Assembly: GCA_963698735.1 (NCBI GenBank)
Contig: CAVOSA010000019.1
Coordinates: 310,001-374,000 of the forward strand
DNA: 64,000 bases
Origin: RPQJ01 sp963698735
GTDB lineage: Bacteria; Pseudomonadota; Gammaproteobacteria; Steroidobacterales; Steroidobacteraceae
Direction: 5' to 3'
Under the pieces are notes generated by a model, which was not told the DNA's origin, did no database searches, and worked only from the letters and a program-made list of their open reading frames with translations. Position numbers and translations under genes: made by a program. Shown piece by piece: positions 54,631-63,721 of the stretch (position 1 is its first letter; every line of letters starts with the position of its first letter).

Positions 54631-54927
54631 TCAGTTCGTCGTCGGCGGAGGCGACGGTTCGACGATCACCGTGGTTCCGGTGCCGGTTTTGCCGGTTTCG
54701 CCCGTCTGGCCGGGCTCGCCGGTCTGGCCGGTCTGGCCGGTCTCTCCGGTATAGCCCGGATCGCCCTGCGCACCAGCTTGTCCCGTGTAGCCGGTATTGC
54801 CCTGGACACCGGGTTCGCCCTGTGGACCGGCGGGGCCGGGCTCGGCAACCGGGGCGGGAACGGTGACGACGGTGGGCTGTCGTTCACAAGCACTCAAACC
54901 CAGCGCTGCAACCAGCGCAAGCATCAT
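54631..54927 (-). CDS. Collagen-like lipoprotein (Gly-X-Y repeats), possibly frameshifted at its start
   Basis: The 98-residue protein has a lipoprotein signal (LALVAALGLSAC) followed, after VVTVPAPVAE, by about 18 uninterrupted collagen triplets rich in Thr and Gln (GNTGYTGQAGAQGDPGYTG), then a Pro/Thr tail. Such repeats can form triple helices on the cell surface. The signal lacks a charged N-region, and there is no ribosome site. An ATG with an excellent AGAGGA site lies at 54943 but in another frame (MNPFDND). One base lost between the two would explain this, so the true start may be 54943 in an undamaged copy. Confidence 0.65.
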   Translation of the reverse strand: MMLALVAALGLSACERQPTVVTVPAPVAEPGPAGPQGEPGVQGNTGYTGQAGAQGDPGYTGETGQTGQTGEPGQTGETGKTGTGTTVIVEPSPPPTTN

Positions 54928-55191
54928 TATCGAACGGGTTCATGGGGAATCCTCTTGAAGCGTGACACGGTCGTGCGGATGGCTCCGGTCGTCTGCGATC
55001 GCAGCGCGATCCAGGAGGCAGCTCTTCGCACCTGGTCAGCGTAGGCGCAAGTGACGCAATGTTCGGTGCGTCAACGTACATTGCGAGGACTCGATTGCCC
55101 GGCGTCCTGTGCGCCACCGTACCGACTGGCAATGAAGAGTCACGGAGACCTGCGTCGCTGCGCTTTCGCAGCCTGTCAGTGGTCCTGCCGC

Positions 55192-55614
55192 ATGCGCCGA
55201 ATTCATGCCAAAGCGCTCCCCGCTCTGACGGCACTTCTGCTGACCGCCTGTGGCGAAAGCAATTCGGGCTCGGAGCCCGTCGTTGTGAACCCGACGCGCG
55301 GGAGCAGCGGGACACCCGTCTGCGACATCCCCGTGCATCGCATTCGTTGCGCAACGGTTGGCGGTCGCGCCATGCAGTCCGCCGGGCTGACGGTCACGGC
55401 ATCGGCTCCGATGTCCGGGCCTCACGCCATGGCCGCCTTCGTCGACGCGGTCTTCTCCGGTCGGGTCAGTTCTGGAGGGCAGACTGCCCAAGGATTCGAT
55501 GTTCAGTTCGACGCCTCCGAATCCGGCGTTTGTCGACATCACGCCCGCGACAACCACTGGCATTGCGGCCGCGACGCCCGGGACTCGCCTGCGGCAAGCG
55601 CTGAAACAGAATGA
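55192..55614 (+). CDS. Possible small lipoprotein, doubtful 3' part
   Basis: An N-terminal lipoprotein signal is visible (KALPALTALLLTACGESNS) followed by PVVVNPTRGSSGTPVCDIPVHRIRC. The second half (DASESGVCRHHARDNHWHCGRD) looks unlike a natural protein. A different frame from 55499 reads FSSTPPNPAFVDITPATTTGIAA and continues as KQNDLRNWTPASW, which looks more plausible, so a frame break near 55490 is possible. No ribosome site is visible. No homologue is recognised. Confidence 0.32.
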   Translation: MRRIHAKALPALTALLLTACGESNSGSEPVVVNPTRGSSGTPVCDIPVHRIRCATVGGRAMQSAGLTVTASAPMSGPHAMAAFVDAVFSGRVSSGGQTAQGFDVQFDASESGVCRHHARDNHWHCGRDARDSPAASAETE

Positions 55615-55670
55615 TCTGCGCAACTGGACACCGGCGTCGTGGACGGGACTCTACGAATTCCCTAGGCCAG

Positions 55671-55705
55671 AAACAAAAAAGGCCTACGGGTTAACGTAAG
55701 CCTTT
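55671..55705 (-). terminator. Rho-independent terminator after the tRNA pair
   Basis: An 11-bp stem with one mismatch (AAAGGCTTACG with CGTAGGCCTTT on the minus strand) and a six-base loop is followed on the minus strand by TTTTTTGTTT. It sits a few bases downstream of tRNA-Arg and would end the tRNA-Ser/tRNA-Arg transcript. Confidence 0.82.
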
Positions 55706-55713
55706 GATGTCAC

Positions 55714-55790
55714 TGGCGCGCCCGGAAGGATTCGAACCTCCGACCTTCTGGTTCGTAGCCAGACGCTCTATCCAACTGAGCTACGGGCGC
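55714..55790 (-). tRNA. tRNA-Arg (anticodon ACG)
   Basis: This is a 77-base cloverleaf read on the minus strand. The acceptor stem GCGCCCG/CGGGCGC is paired, the D-loop is AGCTCAGTTGGATAGAG, the anticodon loop CTACGAA gives anticodon ACG, and the T-loop is GGTTCGAATCC. The 3' CCA is encoded. It lies 18 bases downstream of tRNA-Ser on the same strand. Confidence 0.96.
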
Positions 55791-55808
55791 GTGATTCAGC
55801 AGCAGTAC

Positions 55809-55899
55809 TGGCGGAGAGAGAGGGATTCGAACCCTCGAAGGGCTTTTGACCCTTACGCCCTTAGCAGGGGCGCGCCTTCGACCACTCGGCCATCTCTCC
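55809..55899 (-). tRNA. tRNA-Ser (anticodon GCT)
   Basis: This 91-base tRNA on the minus strand has acceptor GGAGAGA/TCTCTCC, the D-loop GGCCGAGTGGTCGAAGG, anticodon loop CTGCTAA (anticodon GCT, reading AGC/AGU) and the long variable arm AAGGGTCAAAAGCCCTT usual for serine tRNAs. The T-loop is GGTTCGAATCC and CCA is encoded. Confidence 0.96.
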
Positions 55900-56136
55900 G
55901 TTATTCGGAGAGCCGCGAAGGATAAACGTCCGGACCCGCCCAGTAAAGCATCGGGCCGGAAAAAGGGCCGATTGCATGACTTTCCGGGGTTGGCGGGCGC
56001 GCCAGGGCCACAGGAATGAAACGGGGCGACTATCGCGGACGCCAGGAGAGTTCCATCCACGACCCTGGTTGGTCGCGACGTGAGCCAGACAATCAGACGA
56101 TCAAGCAATCAGCGGAAGCGTGCTCGTGTTGCGGCA

Positions 56137-56391
56137 TCAGGAATACGGATCGCTGTCCGCGCCGTTACCGGCGTGGCCATCATCGCGGGCAATCGACGGA
56201 CGCGCAGACGAACCACCGCCATCCTGCTCTTCCCGCTTGATGCGCTCGAAGATTTCTTCGCGGTGCACTGCCACGTCGCGCGGCGCATTGACGCCGACGC
56301 GCACCTGGTTGCCCTTGACGCCCAGTATGGTGACGGTCACGTCGTTGCCGATCATGACGGTCTCGCCCACGCGTCTCGTGAGAATCAACAT
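56137..56391 (-). CDS. csrA: Carbon storage regulator CsrA
   Basis: The 84-residue RNA-binding regulator has the full CsrA core: MLILTRRVGETVMIGNDVTVTILGVKGNQVRVGVNAPRDVAVHREEI. Key RNA-binding residues L4 and R44-type arginines (APRDVAVHREEI) are present. It controls translation of carbon and motility genes by binding GGA sites. The C-terminal tail is longer than the usual 60-65 residues by about 20 and is disordered (SSARPSIARDDGHAG). AGGAG precedes the ATG. The gene lies between alaS and the serine tRNA, as in many gammaproteobacteria. Confidence 0.96.
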   Translation of the reverse strand: MLILTRRVGETVMIGNDVTVTILGVKGNQVRVGVNAPRDVAVHREEIFERIKREEQDGGGSSARPSIARDDGHAGNGADSDPYS

Positions 56392-56630
56392 CTAGATCTC
56401 CTGGCCAGCCTGGCTTCGGACCGCGCCGGACCCGAGTCCCTTCGATCCCTCGACCACCCCTGGAAAAGCGACGTGCAACATGTGCGCGTCATTTCCGTGG
56501 ACGAACGATACGCCGCGTGCCTGCAAATGTCAGCACGCTTTGACTGGGGATTCACCCTAATCGGTGCCGCAGACTTTTCTTACTAGACTGACGGTCGGGC
56601 TTACCGATTCAAGTCTTGCCTGACGGCCCG

Positions 56631-59270
56631 TTATGACACCTGCGGGCCGAGCCACTCCGCGAGACCCTCGAGCGCCGCAGCAAGGTTGCCTGGCTGGGTG
56701 CCACCGGCCTGCGCGAGATCCGCGCGACCACCGCCCTTGCCGCCCACCTGCTTCGCCACGTGGTTCACGATCTCACCCGCCTTCACGCGCGAAGTGAGGT
56801 CGTCGGTGACGCCTGCGATGAGGGCAACCTTGTCGTCGCCTGCCGGCGAACCGAGCACGATGATAGCGCTCCCGAGCTTGTTTTTAAGCTGATCCACGGC
56901 AGTGCGCAGCGCCGCGGCATCGGCGCCTTCGACGCTGGCCGCGACGAGTTTCACGCCCTTGCCGATGGTGAGCGCGTCTGCCGCCAGGTCGCGTCCACTG
57001 CCGCTCGCGAGCTTGTCCCTGAGCTGCGCGATTTCCTTCTCCATGCGTCGGGCACGGTCGAGAAGCTGCCGCACCTTGTCTTCGACATCGTCACGCGAGC
57101 CACGCAGGAGTCCCGCGACCTCGCGCAGCTTGTGGTCCGTCTCGACCACGAACTCGTACGCACCCTGACCGGTAACGGCTTCGATGCGCCGCACGCCGGC
57201 AGCCACGCCACCTTCGCTTACGATCTTGAACAGGCCGATGTCGCCCGCCCGTCTCACGTGGGTGCCGCCGCAAAGCTCGGTCGAGAACTCGCCGATGCGC
57301 AGGACGCGCACCTTGTCTTCGTACTTTTCGCCGAAGAGGGCCATCGCGCCAGCCGCTACGGCCGCGTCGAAATCCATCACCTTGGTCACGGTGTCGGCGT
57401 TCTTGCGCACTTCCGCATTCACCAGCGCCTCGATCTGCTGCAACTCTCCCGGTGTGATCGCCGAGTAGTGCGAGAAGTCGAAGCGCAGGCGGTCGGGCGC
57501 CACCAGCGAACCTTTCTGCGTGACGTGCGTGCCGAGCACCTTGCGCAACGCTGCGTGCAGCAGGTGCGTTGCCGAATGATTGGCGCGCGTGGCGTCGCGA
57601 CGTGCGCCATCCACCGCTGCGCCGACGGTTTCGCCGATCTTGAGTGCGCCGGCCTCGAGCTTGCCGGCGTGCACGTGTGCCTTGCCGAGCTTCAGCGTGT
57701 CGGCCACGGCGAAGCGGGCCGACGCCGTCGTGATGACGCCGGTGTCACCGACCTGGCCACCGCTCTCCGCATAAAAAGGCGTGATGTCGAGGACCACCTG
57801 GCCCTCCTCGCCCGCCTGCAGTTCGGTGACCGCGTCCTTGCCGCGGAACAGCGCAACGATTCGACCCTGGCCGGTTTCGCCGTCGTAACCGACGAACGAG
57901 GTCTGCGTGTCAATGCTCAGGTCGCCACGCAGGTCGACGTTGAACTTGCTGGCTGCGCGAGCACGCGTGCGCTGCGCATTCATTGCCGCCTCGAAACCCG
58001 GCTCGTCGATGGACAGGCCGCGCTCGCGCGCGATGTCGCTGGTGAGGTCCACCGGGAAGCCATAGGTATCGTAGAGCCGGAACACCGTCTCGCCGGGAAT
58101 CACATTCGTGCCGCCGAGCGTGCCGATGGCAGTGTCGAGCAGGCCCATGCCCTGCGCCAGCGTCTCCGCGAAGCGCTCTTCTTCCTGCAGGATCACGCGC
58201 TCGATGTGCGCGCGCTGCGTCGTCAGTTCGGGGTACGCGACGCCCATTTCCTGCTCGAGCGTGGCGACGAGCGTGTGGAAGAAGGGCTGCCGCTGGCCGA
58301 GCATGAAGCCATGGCGGATCGCGCGGCGCATGATCCGGCGCAGCACGTAGCCGCGGCCTTCGTTCGACGGCAGCACGCCGTCTGCGATCAGGAACGACGT
58401 GGCGCGCACGTGGTCCGCGATCACGCGCAGCGAATTGGACTCGAGGTTGTTCGTGCCCGTGGCCCTGGCCGCCGCCGTGATCAGGTGGCGGAACAGGTCG
58501 ATCTCGTAGTTGCTGTGCACGCCCTGCATGACGGCAGCGACGCGCTCGAGGCCCATGCCGGTGTCGACGGACGGCTTCGGCAACGGCGTCATCGTGCCGT
58601 CGGCCGACCGGTCGAACTGCATGAACACGAGGTTCCAGATTTCGACGTAACGATCGCCGTCTTCGTCGGGCGATCCGGGCGGGCCACCCGCGACCTCGGG
58701 ACCGTGGTCGTAGAAGATCTCGGTGCACGGGCCGCACGGCCCGGTGTCGCCCATCGCCCAGAAGTTGGACTTGGCGCCCATGCGCGTGAGGCGCGCGGGA
58801 TCGACGCCGATGTCCTTCAGCCAGATCTCGGCCGCGCCGTCGTCTTCTTCATAGACGGTGACCCAGAGCTTCGCCGGCGGGATGCCGAGCGTGCCGGTGA
58901 CGAAATCCCAGGCAAAGCGGATCGCGTCCTGCTTGAAGTAGTCGCCGAAGCTGAAGTTGCCCAGCATCTCGAAGAACGTGTGGTGCCGCGACGTGTAGCC
59001 GACGTTCTCGAGGTCGTTGTGCTTACCGCCCGCGCGCACGCAGCGCTGCGAGGTGGCGGCGCGCACGTAGCCGCGCTGTTCCTTGCCCAGGAACAGGTCC
59101 TTGAACTGGACCATGCCGGCGTTGGTGAAGAGCAGCGTGGGATCGTTGCCCGGGACGAGCGAGCTCGACGGCACGACGGCGTGGCCGCGGTCCTTGAAAA
59201 AGTCGAGAAAGGCCGCGCGCAGCTGCGTGCTGGTCATGAACCTGGCGGGGGTCGAGGGCTTGCTTGTCAT
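56631..59270 (-). CDS. alaS: Alanyl-tRNA synthetase
   Basis: This 879-residue class II synthetase charges tRNA-Ala. The N-terminal aminoacylation domain opens with LRAAFLDFFKDRGHAVVPSSSLVPGNDPTLLFTNAGM and has ATSQRCVRAGGKHNDLENVG. The editing domain has the zinc ligands in NHSATHLLHAAL and CGGTHVRRAGDIG. The C-terminal C-Ala region has a coiled coil and QVGGKGGGRADLAQAGG. ATG 59270 overlaps the recX stop by 4 bases (ATGA); ATG 59237 would match the usual N-terminus more closely and is a good alternative. Confidence 0.98.
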   Translation of the reverse strand: MTSKPSTPARFMTSTQLRAAFLDFFKDRGHAVVPSSSLVPGNDPTLLFTNAGMVQFKDLFLGKEQRGYVRAATSQRCVRAGGKHNDLENVGYTSRHHTFFEMLGNFSFGDYFKQDAIRFAWDFVTGTLGIPPAKLWVTVYEEDDGAAEIWLKDIGVDPARLTRMGAKSNFWAMGDTGPCGPCTEIFYDHGPEVAGGPPGSPDEDGDRYVEIWNLVFMQFDRSADGTMTPLPKPSVDTGMGLERVAAVMQGVHSNYEIDLFRHLITAAARATGTNNLESNSLRVIADHVRATSFLIADGVLPSNEGRGYVLRRIMRRAIRHGFMLGQRQPFFHTLVATLEQEMGVAYPELTTQRAHIERVILQEEERFAETLAQGMGLLDTAIGTLGGTNVIPGETVFRLYDTYGFPVDLTSDIARERGLSIDEPGFEAAMNAQRTRARAASKFNVDLRGDLSIDTQTSFVGYDGETGQGRIVALFRGKDAVTELQAGEEGQVVLDITPFYAESGGQVGDTGVITTASARFAVADTLKLGKAHVHAGKLEAGALKIGETVGAAVDGARRDATRANHSATHLLHAALRKVLGTHVTQKGSLVAPDRLRFDFSHYSAITPGELQQIEALVNAEVRKNADTVTKVMDFDAAVAAGAMALFGEKYEDKVRVLRIGEFSTELCGGTHVRRAGDIGLFKIVSEGGVAAGVRRIEAVTGQGAYEFVVETDHKLREVAGLLRGSRDDVEDKVRQLLDRARRMEKEIAQLRDKLASGSGRDLAADALTIGKGVKLVAASVEGADAAALRTAVDQLKNKLGSAIIVLGSPAGDDKVALIAGVTDDLTSRVKAGEIVNHVAKQVGGKGGGRADLAQAGGTQPGNLAAALEGLAEWLGPQVS

Positions 59271-59744
59271 GCGTCTGGGTCGTCTTCGCCGGGGCCGAGG
59301 GCGGCCCGGATCTGGTCCGAAGAAAACCCGCGATATTGGAGGAACCGTGCCTGTTTTGCACGTTCACGATAGTCGGCAGGAGGCGACATGCCGAACTTGC
59401 GACGACGGGCTTCCCGGGCGGCCTGGACCCAGTCCGCCTCCGTTTCATCGAGCGCCTGGTCGATCGTCTCGGCGTCGACTCCGCGCTCGCGGAGTTCCAT
59501 GCGGATGCGCACGGGGCCCCTGCCCCGGCCGGCGTGCTGGGTAACGAACTGCTCAGCGTAACGTTCCTCGCGCAGGAAGCCCTCCTGCACCAGCACCGCG
59601 ATGGCCTCCTCGACGGCCGCAGCGCCATACCCCTTGCGGAGCAGGCGCTCGGTCAGCTCATGGCGGCTGAAATCGCGGCCCGCCAGCAGCGCATAGGCGG
59701 CAATCCGGACGGTGCGTTCGTCCGCATCCGCCGCCGCTGCCGGA

Positions 59745-59764
<20 letters not shown>
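59267..59764 (-). CDS. recX: Regulatory protein RecX
   Basis: The 165-residue RecX inhibits RecA filament growth. Three three-helix repeats are visible: YALLAGRDFSRHELTERLLRKGY, VLVQEGFLREERYAEQFVTQ, and LRERGVDAETIDQAL. The start is a GTG inside the last codons of recA, a 20-base overlap, so translation may be coupled to recA. It lies between recA and alaS, a conserved order. Confidence 0.93.
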
Positions 59765-60773
<1,009 letters not shown>

Positions 60774-60798
60774 TGCGTTGCTCGTGCTGTATGCGTGA

Positions 60799-60818
60799 GA
60801 ACCGGGACAGCCCGGTTC
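60799..60818 (-). repeat. Inverted repeat in the recA leader
   Basis: This is a perfect 8-bp stem (GAACCGGG/CCCGGTTC) with a four-base loop, about 26 bases upstream of the recA start codon. It lacks a T tract, so it is not a plain terminator. It could stabilise the mRNA or modulate ribosome access. Confidence 0.6.
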
Positions 60819-60903
60819 GTGAAGGGGGATCAGCGGGATGGGGCCATTATTCCACAGCCCCGCCCGCGCGCGGTCCGAAAAATTGCCCGGAAACGCCGGA
60901 TTC

Positions 60904-61434
60904 TCAGCCGCCTTCGACCGTGCAATTCCACCAGCCCAGAGGCTCATAGCGTGAGCCTGCCGGATCGGTGATCGAACGCACGAGGGCGAACCTGTCTGCC
61001 GGCCAGACGATCGGCTGGTCGAACGTCGTGGATTCAGCTGATCGCACCTTGCGCGCCAGCGTGACGTGCGGACGGAACGGCCGCTGCTCCGGGCTGAAAC
61101 CCTCCCGTGAGAGCGCAGCGCGCAGCTGGCCAACGATGTCCGCCAGTTCGTCGGGTACGCTGCTCGCCGCCAGGCAGAGCACCTGCGGCTTGCGCCAGTG
61201 CTCGATCCGGTCGAAGGCGATGGACAGCGGGCGCAGGCGAACCTGGCCAGCGGCCGCATGGAGTGACACGAGGCGCTGCGGCGGCACGTCACCGATGAAC
61301 TCGAGCGTGACGTGCCACTGGTCAGGACGTTGCCACCTGCCGTCGAAACCAGAGGTCAGCGTTGCGATCAGGCCGGCCAGGGTCGCACGCAGCGGCTCGT
61401 CCGGCCACAGCGCGAAGAAGAGCCGGTCGCTCAT
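60904..61434 (-). CDS. thpR: RNA 2',3'-cyclic phosphodiesterase
   Basis: The 176-residue 2H phosphoesterase has both H-x-T motifs, HVTLEFIG and HVTLARKV. These enzymes open 2',3'-cyclic phosphates on RNA and were first described as RNA ligases (LigT). The gene starts within the stop of pncC (ATGA overlap) and lies upstream of recA, in line with the gammaproteobacterial order. Confidence 0.93.
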   Translation of the reverse strand: MSDRLFFALWPDEPLRATLAGLIATLTSGFDGRWQRPDQWHVTLEFIGDVPPQRLVSLHAAAGQVRLRPLSIAFDRIEHWRKPQVLCLAASSVPDELADIVGQLRAALSREGFSPEQRPFRPHVTLARKVRSAESTTFDQPIVWPADRFALVRSITDPAGSRYEPLGWWNCTVEGG

Positions 61435-61934
61435 GTCTCGAGCAGGTGTTCAAGCGCGCGGCCGACCGTCCAGCGCCGGACGTCCTCCCGCCCGCCGTGA
61501 AACTGCTCGCGGACGGATTCGACGCGGCATGCACCGTTCGCTTCCTGCCGGGCCCAGGCCAGCCAGACCGTACCTACCGGTTTCCCGGGGGTGCCGCCGT
61601 CCGGCCCGGCCACCCCGCTCACGGCGATGGCGATGGTGCCGCCGAGCCGCTGCAGGGCCCCGGCCGCCATGGCCCGTACCACCGGCTCACTGACCGCACC
61701 GTGTTCGGCGAGCAATGCCTCGGGGACGCCCAGCAAGGCCGTTTTCGCGGCATTGGCATAGGCGACGATGCCACCCTGGAACCAGCTCGAACTGCCGGCG
61801 ACGTCGGTGCAGGCCTTGGCGATCCACCCCCCGGTGCAGGATTCGGCCGTGACCAGCGTCTCATCCGAGGCGGCCAGGCGCACCCCGACGGCCTGGGCGA
61901 GTTCCTGCAGGGCAACATCGGTGGGGGCAGTCAT
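61431..61934 (-). CDS. pncC: Nicotinamide-nucleotide amidohydrolase (CinA C-terminal domain)
   Basis: This stand-alone 167-residue CinA-C/PncC domain deamidates nicotinamide mononucleotide to nicotinate mononucleotide. It has TAESCTGGWIAKACTDVAGSSSWFQGGIVAYANAAK, and VSGVAGPDGGTPGKPVGTVWLAW, both family signatures; the Ser in AESCTGG is the nucleophile. The N-terminal COG1058 domain of full-length CinA is absent, as in enterobacterial PncC. It overlaps thpR by 4 bases. Confidence 0.93.
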   Translation of the reverse strand: MTAPTDVALQELAQAVGVRLAASDETLVTAESCTGGWIAKACTDVAGSSSWFQGGIVAYANAAKTALLGVPEALLAEHGAVSEPVVRAMAAGALQRLGGTIAIAVSGVAGPDGGTPGKPVGTVWLAWARQEANGACRVESVREQFHGGREDVRRWTVGRALEHLLET

Positions 61935-62025
61935 GCGACAATTCTACCGGCCACTTGCGAGCCACGGCGCGCCGTCGCTATCTTGCAAGTCCAGGCTCGG
62001 GCAACCAACAAACAGGCAGGACCTC

Positions 62026-62493
62026 ATGAAAATTGCTTCCCTTGCAGTGGCACTCGCCGTCGCTGCGTTCCCCGTCGTGACCCACGCCCAGGCTGGCGTC
62101 AAGGCAGACGAGCAGATCATCCTCAAGCAGGTGATGACCGACAAGCGCGCGGTCTACGCGCAGAACCTGCAGCTCACGGAAGGCGAGAGCCGCGCCTTCT
62201 GGCCGATCTACGATGAGTACGAAGGCAAGGCCAAGAAGCTCAACGACGAGTTCCTCGCCCTGGTCGACGACTACGCCGCGAAGTTCGGCTCGATGACGGA
62301 TGCCGACGCCACGGCGATGCTCAAGAAGAAGATGCAGATCGAGAAGGACCGCGAGGACCTCAAGCAGACTTACACGAAGAAGGTTGCCAAGGCGCTGCCG
62401 CCGGTGAAGGCGCTGCGCTACGCGCAGATCGAGACGCGCCTGGACAACATGATCCGCCGCGAAGTCTACGGCCTGATCCCGCTCGCGCAGTAA
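62026..62493 (+). CDS. Secreted helical protein, paralogue A
   Basis: The 155-residue product has a signal peptide (LAVALAVAAFPVVTHAQ) and a mature domain of long amphipathic helices (AFWPIYDEYEGKAKKLNDEFLALVDDYAAKFGSMTDADATAML) with a charged C-terminal half. The GSMTD and LPPVKALRYAQIETRLDN segments are shared with the next gene, so the two are tandem paralogues. The helical plan recalls Spy/CpxP-type periplasmic proteins, but no motif proves it. GGCAGG lies upstream of the ATG. Confidence 0.8.
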   Translation: MKIASLAVALAVAAFPVVTHAQAGVKADEQIILKQVMTDKRAVYAQNLQLTEGESRAFWPIYDEYEGKAKKLNDEFLALVDDYAAKFGSMTDADATAMLKKKMQIEKDREDLKQTYTKKVAKALPPVKALRYAQIETRLDNMIRREVYGLIPLAQ

Positions 62494-62520
62494 CACCCGC
62501 ATTCCATCGGAGCTCATCAA

Positions 62521-62994
62521 ATGAAGAACCTGAAGACGGCGTTCGTCGCCACTGCCCTGCTCGCCATTGCCACGCCGTTCGCCGCGCAGGCGCAGTCGAC
62601 CTACGACGACACCCAGCAGCTGATCGCGCAGATCCAGGCCGACAAGCGCGCGGTCGTGCTCGAGGCCATGGCGCTGGACGACGCGCAGGTGGCGGCATTC
62701 ACGCCGATCTACGACGCCTACCAGGCCGAGCGCAAACTGCTCATGCAGCGCGGCACGGACCTCATCAACTCCTATGCGTCCAATTTCGGCTCGATGACCG
62801 ACGAAGCCGCCAAGGGTCTGCTGAAGGACTGGTTCAAGCTGAAGGAAGACGAGTTGGCGCTGGTCAGGACGTACGCCAAGAAGTTAGACAAGGTGCTGCC
62901 GACGACCAAGGTGCTGCGGTTCGTGCAGATCGAGAACAAGCTCAATACGCTGTTGAGTCTGCCGGCCATCGCGAACGTCCCGCTCGCCAAGTAA
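62521..62994 (+). CDS. Secreted helical protein, paralogue B
   Basis: The 157-residue product has a signal peptide (TALLAIATPFAAQAQ) and the same helical layout as the gene 27 bases upstream: DKRAVVLEAMALDD, SYASNFGSMTDEAAKGLLKDW, and LPTTKVLRFVQIENKLNTLL. It is less charged than its partner. Both probably act together in the periplasm. Function unknown. Confidence 0.8.
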   Translation: MKNLKTAFVATALLAIATPFAAQAQSTYDDTQQLIAQIQADKRAVVLEAMALDDAQVAAFTPIYDAYQAERKLLMQRGTDLINSYASNFGSMTDEAAKGLLKDWFKLKEDELALVRTYAKKLDKVLPTTKVLRFVQIENKLNTLLSLPAIANVPLAK

Positions 62995-63012
62995 TCCGCG
63001 AGGTACTCGTCC

Positions 63013-63636
63013 ATGAGCACTTTGAACTTAACACGCGTTCCGTTCATGGCTACCCTGGTTGCCGCGGCGGCGCTTGCGGCCGGCTGCGCCAGCGGCCCGG
63101 ACGTCCGCGGCGACTATGACCGTGCAGCGGACTTCGGCAAGTACCGCACCTACAACTTCCTGTCCGTGACGGATGGAAATCCCGCCGAGTTCCAGTCGAT
63201 CGGCCAGCAGATGATGCAGCAGGCAGCGTCGCGCGAGATGGAAGCACGCGGCTACACCAAGTCCGACAACCCCGACCTGGTCATCAACTTCAAGGGCAAG
63301 CTCGAGGAGAAGACCGACATCCAGTCGACGCCGGCGCCGTACTACGGGCCGACGTGGGGGTACCGCGGCTGGGGTGGTGCGCCTTACGGCGCGTACGGCT
63401 ATGGCGGCGGCACCGAAGTCACGACGCGCCGCTACAACGTCGGTACGCTGGTCATGGACATCATCGACCGCGAGCAGCGCCAGGCCGTGTTCCAGGGCGG
63501 CCTGGAGGACGTGGTCACGTCGAAGATGATGCAGGACCGACAGGGCACCATCAACAATGCCGTCGCTGAAATCTTCGCCAAGTACCCGTTCGTCGCCGGC
63601 CAGGCGACGCCCGTCGCACCGGTCGAGAAGAAGTAG
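63013..63636 (+). CDS. DUF4136 lipoprotein
   Basis: The 207-residue lipoprotein has a signal ending AAALAAGC, then SGPDVRGDYDRAADFGKYRTYNFL, the DUF4136 opening. NPDLVINFKGKLEEKTD, a Gly/Tyr-rich loop (WGYRGWGGAPYGAYGYGGG) and a C-terminal NAVAEIFAKYPF follow. It is an outer-membrane or periplasmic protein of unknown role. It follows the two paralogues at 18 bases and probably shares their transcript. Confidence 0.86.
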   Translation: MSTLNLTRVPFMATLVAAAALAAGCASGPDVRGDYDRAADFGKYRTYNFLSVTDGNPAEFQSIGQQMMQQAASREMEARGYTKSDNPDLVINFKGKLEEKTDIQSTPAPYYGPTWGYRGWGGAPYGAYGYGGGTEVTTRRYNVGTLVMDIIDREQRQAVFQGGLEDVVTSKMMQDRQGTINNAVAEIFAKYPFVAGQATPVAPVEKK

Positions 63637-63663
63637 CCCCTCCCTGCGGTACGCAGGGTGAAG

Positions 63664-63694
63664 AAACGCCGGGCCCGCAAGGTCCCGGCGTTTT
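63664..63694 (+). terminator. Rho-independent terminator after the DUF4136 gene
   Basis: A stem AAACGCCGGG/CCCGGCGTTT encloses a ten-base loop and is followed by TTTTC. It lies 27 bases past the stop codon and before mutS, so it separates the envelope operon from the repair gene. Confidence 0.82.
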
Positions 63695-63721
63695 CATTCC
63701 TGCCAGCGATCGAGGCTCCGA

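Noticed and set aside
56760..59372. Plus-strand open frame of 870 codons
   Set aside because: It is the antisense of alaS; the alaS motifs are unambiguous on the other strand.
60774..60903. Canonical LexA operator before recA
   Set aside because: The only CTGT and ACAG pair is about 16 bases apart rather than 8, so it is not a LexA box.
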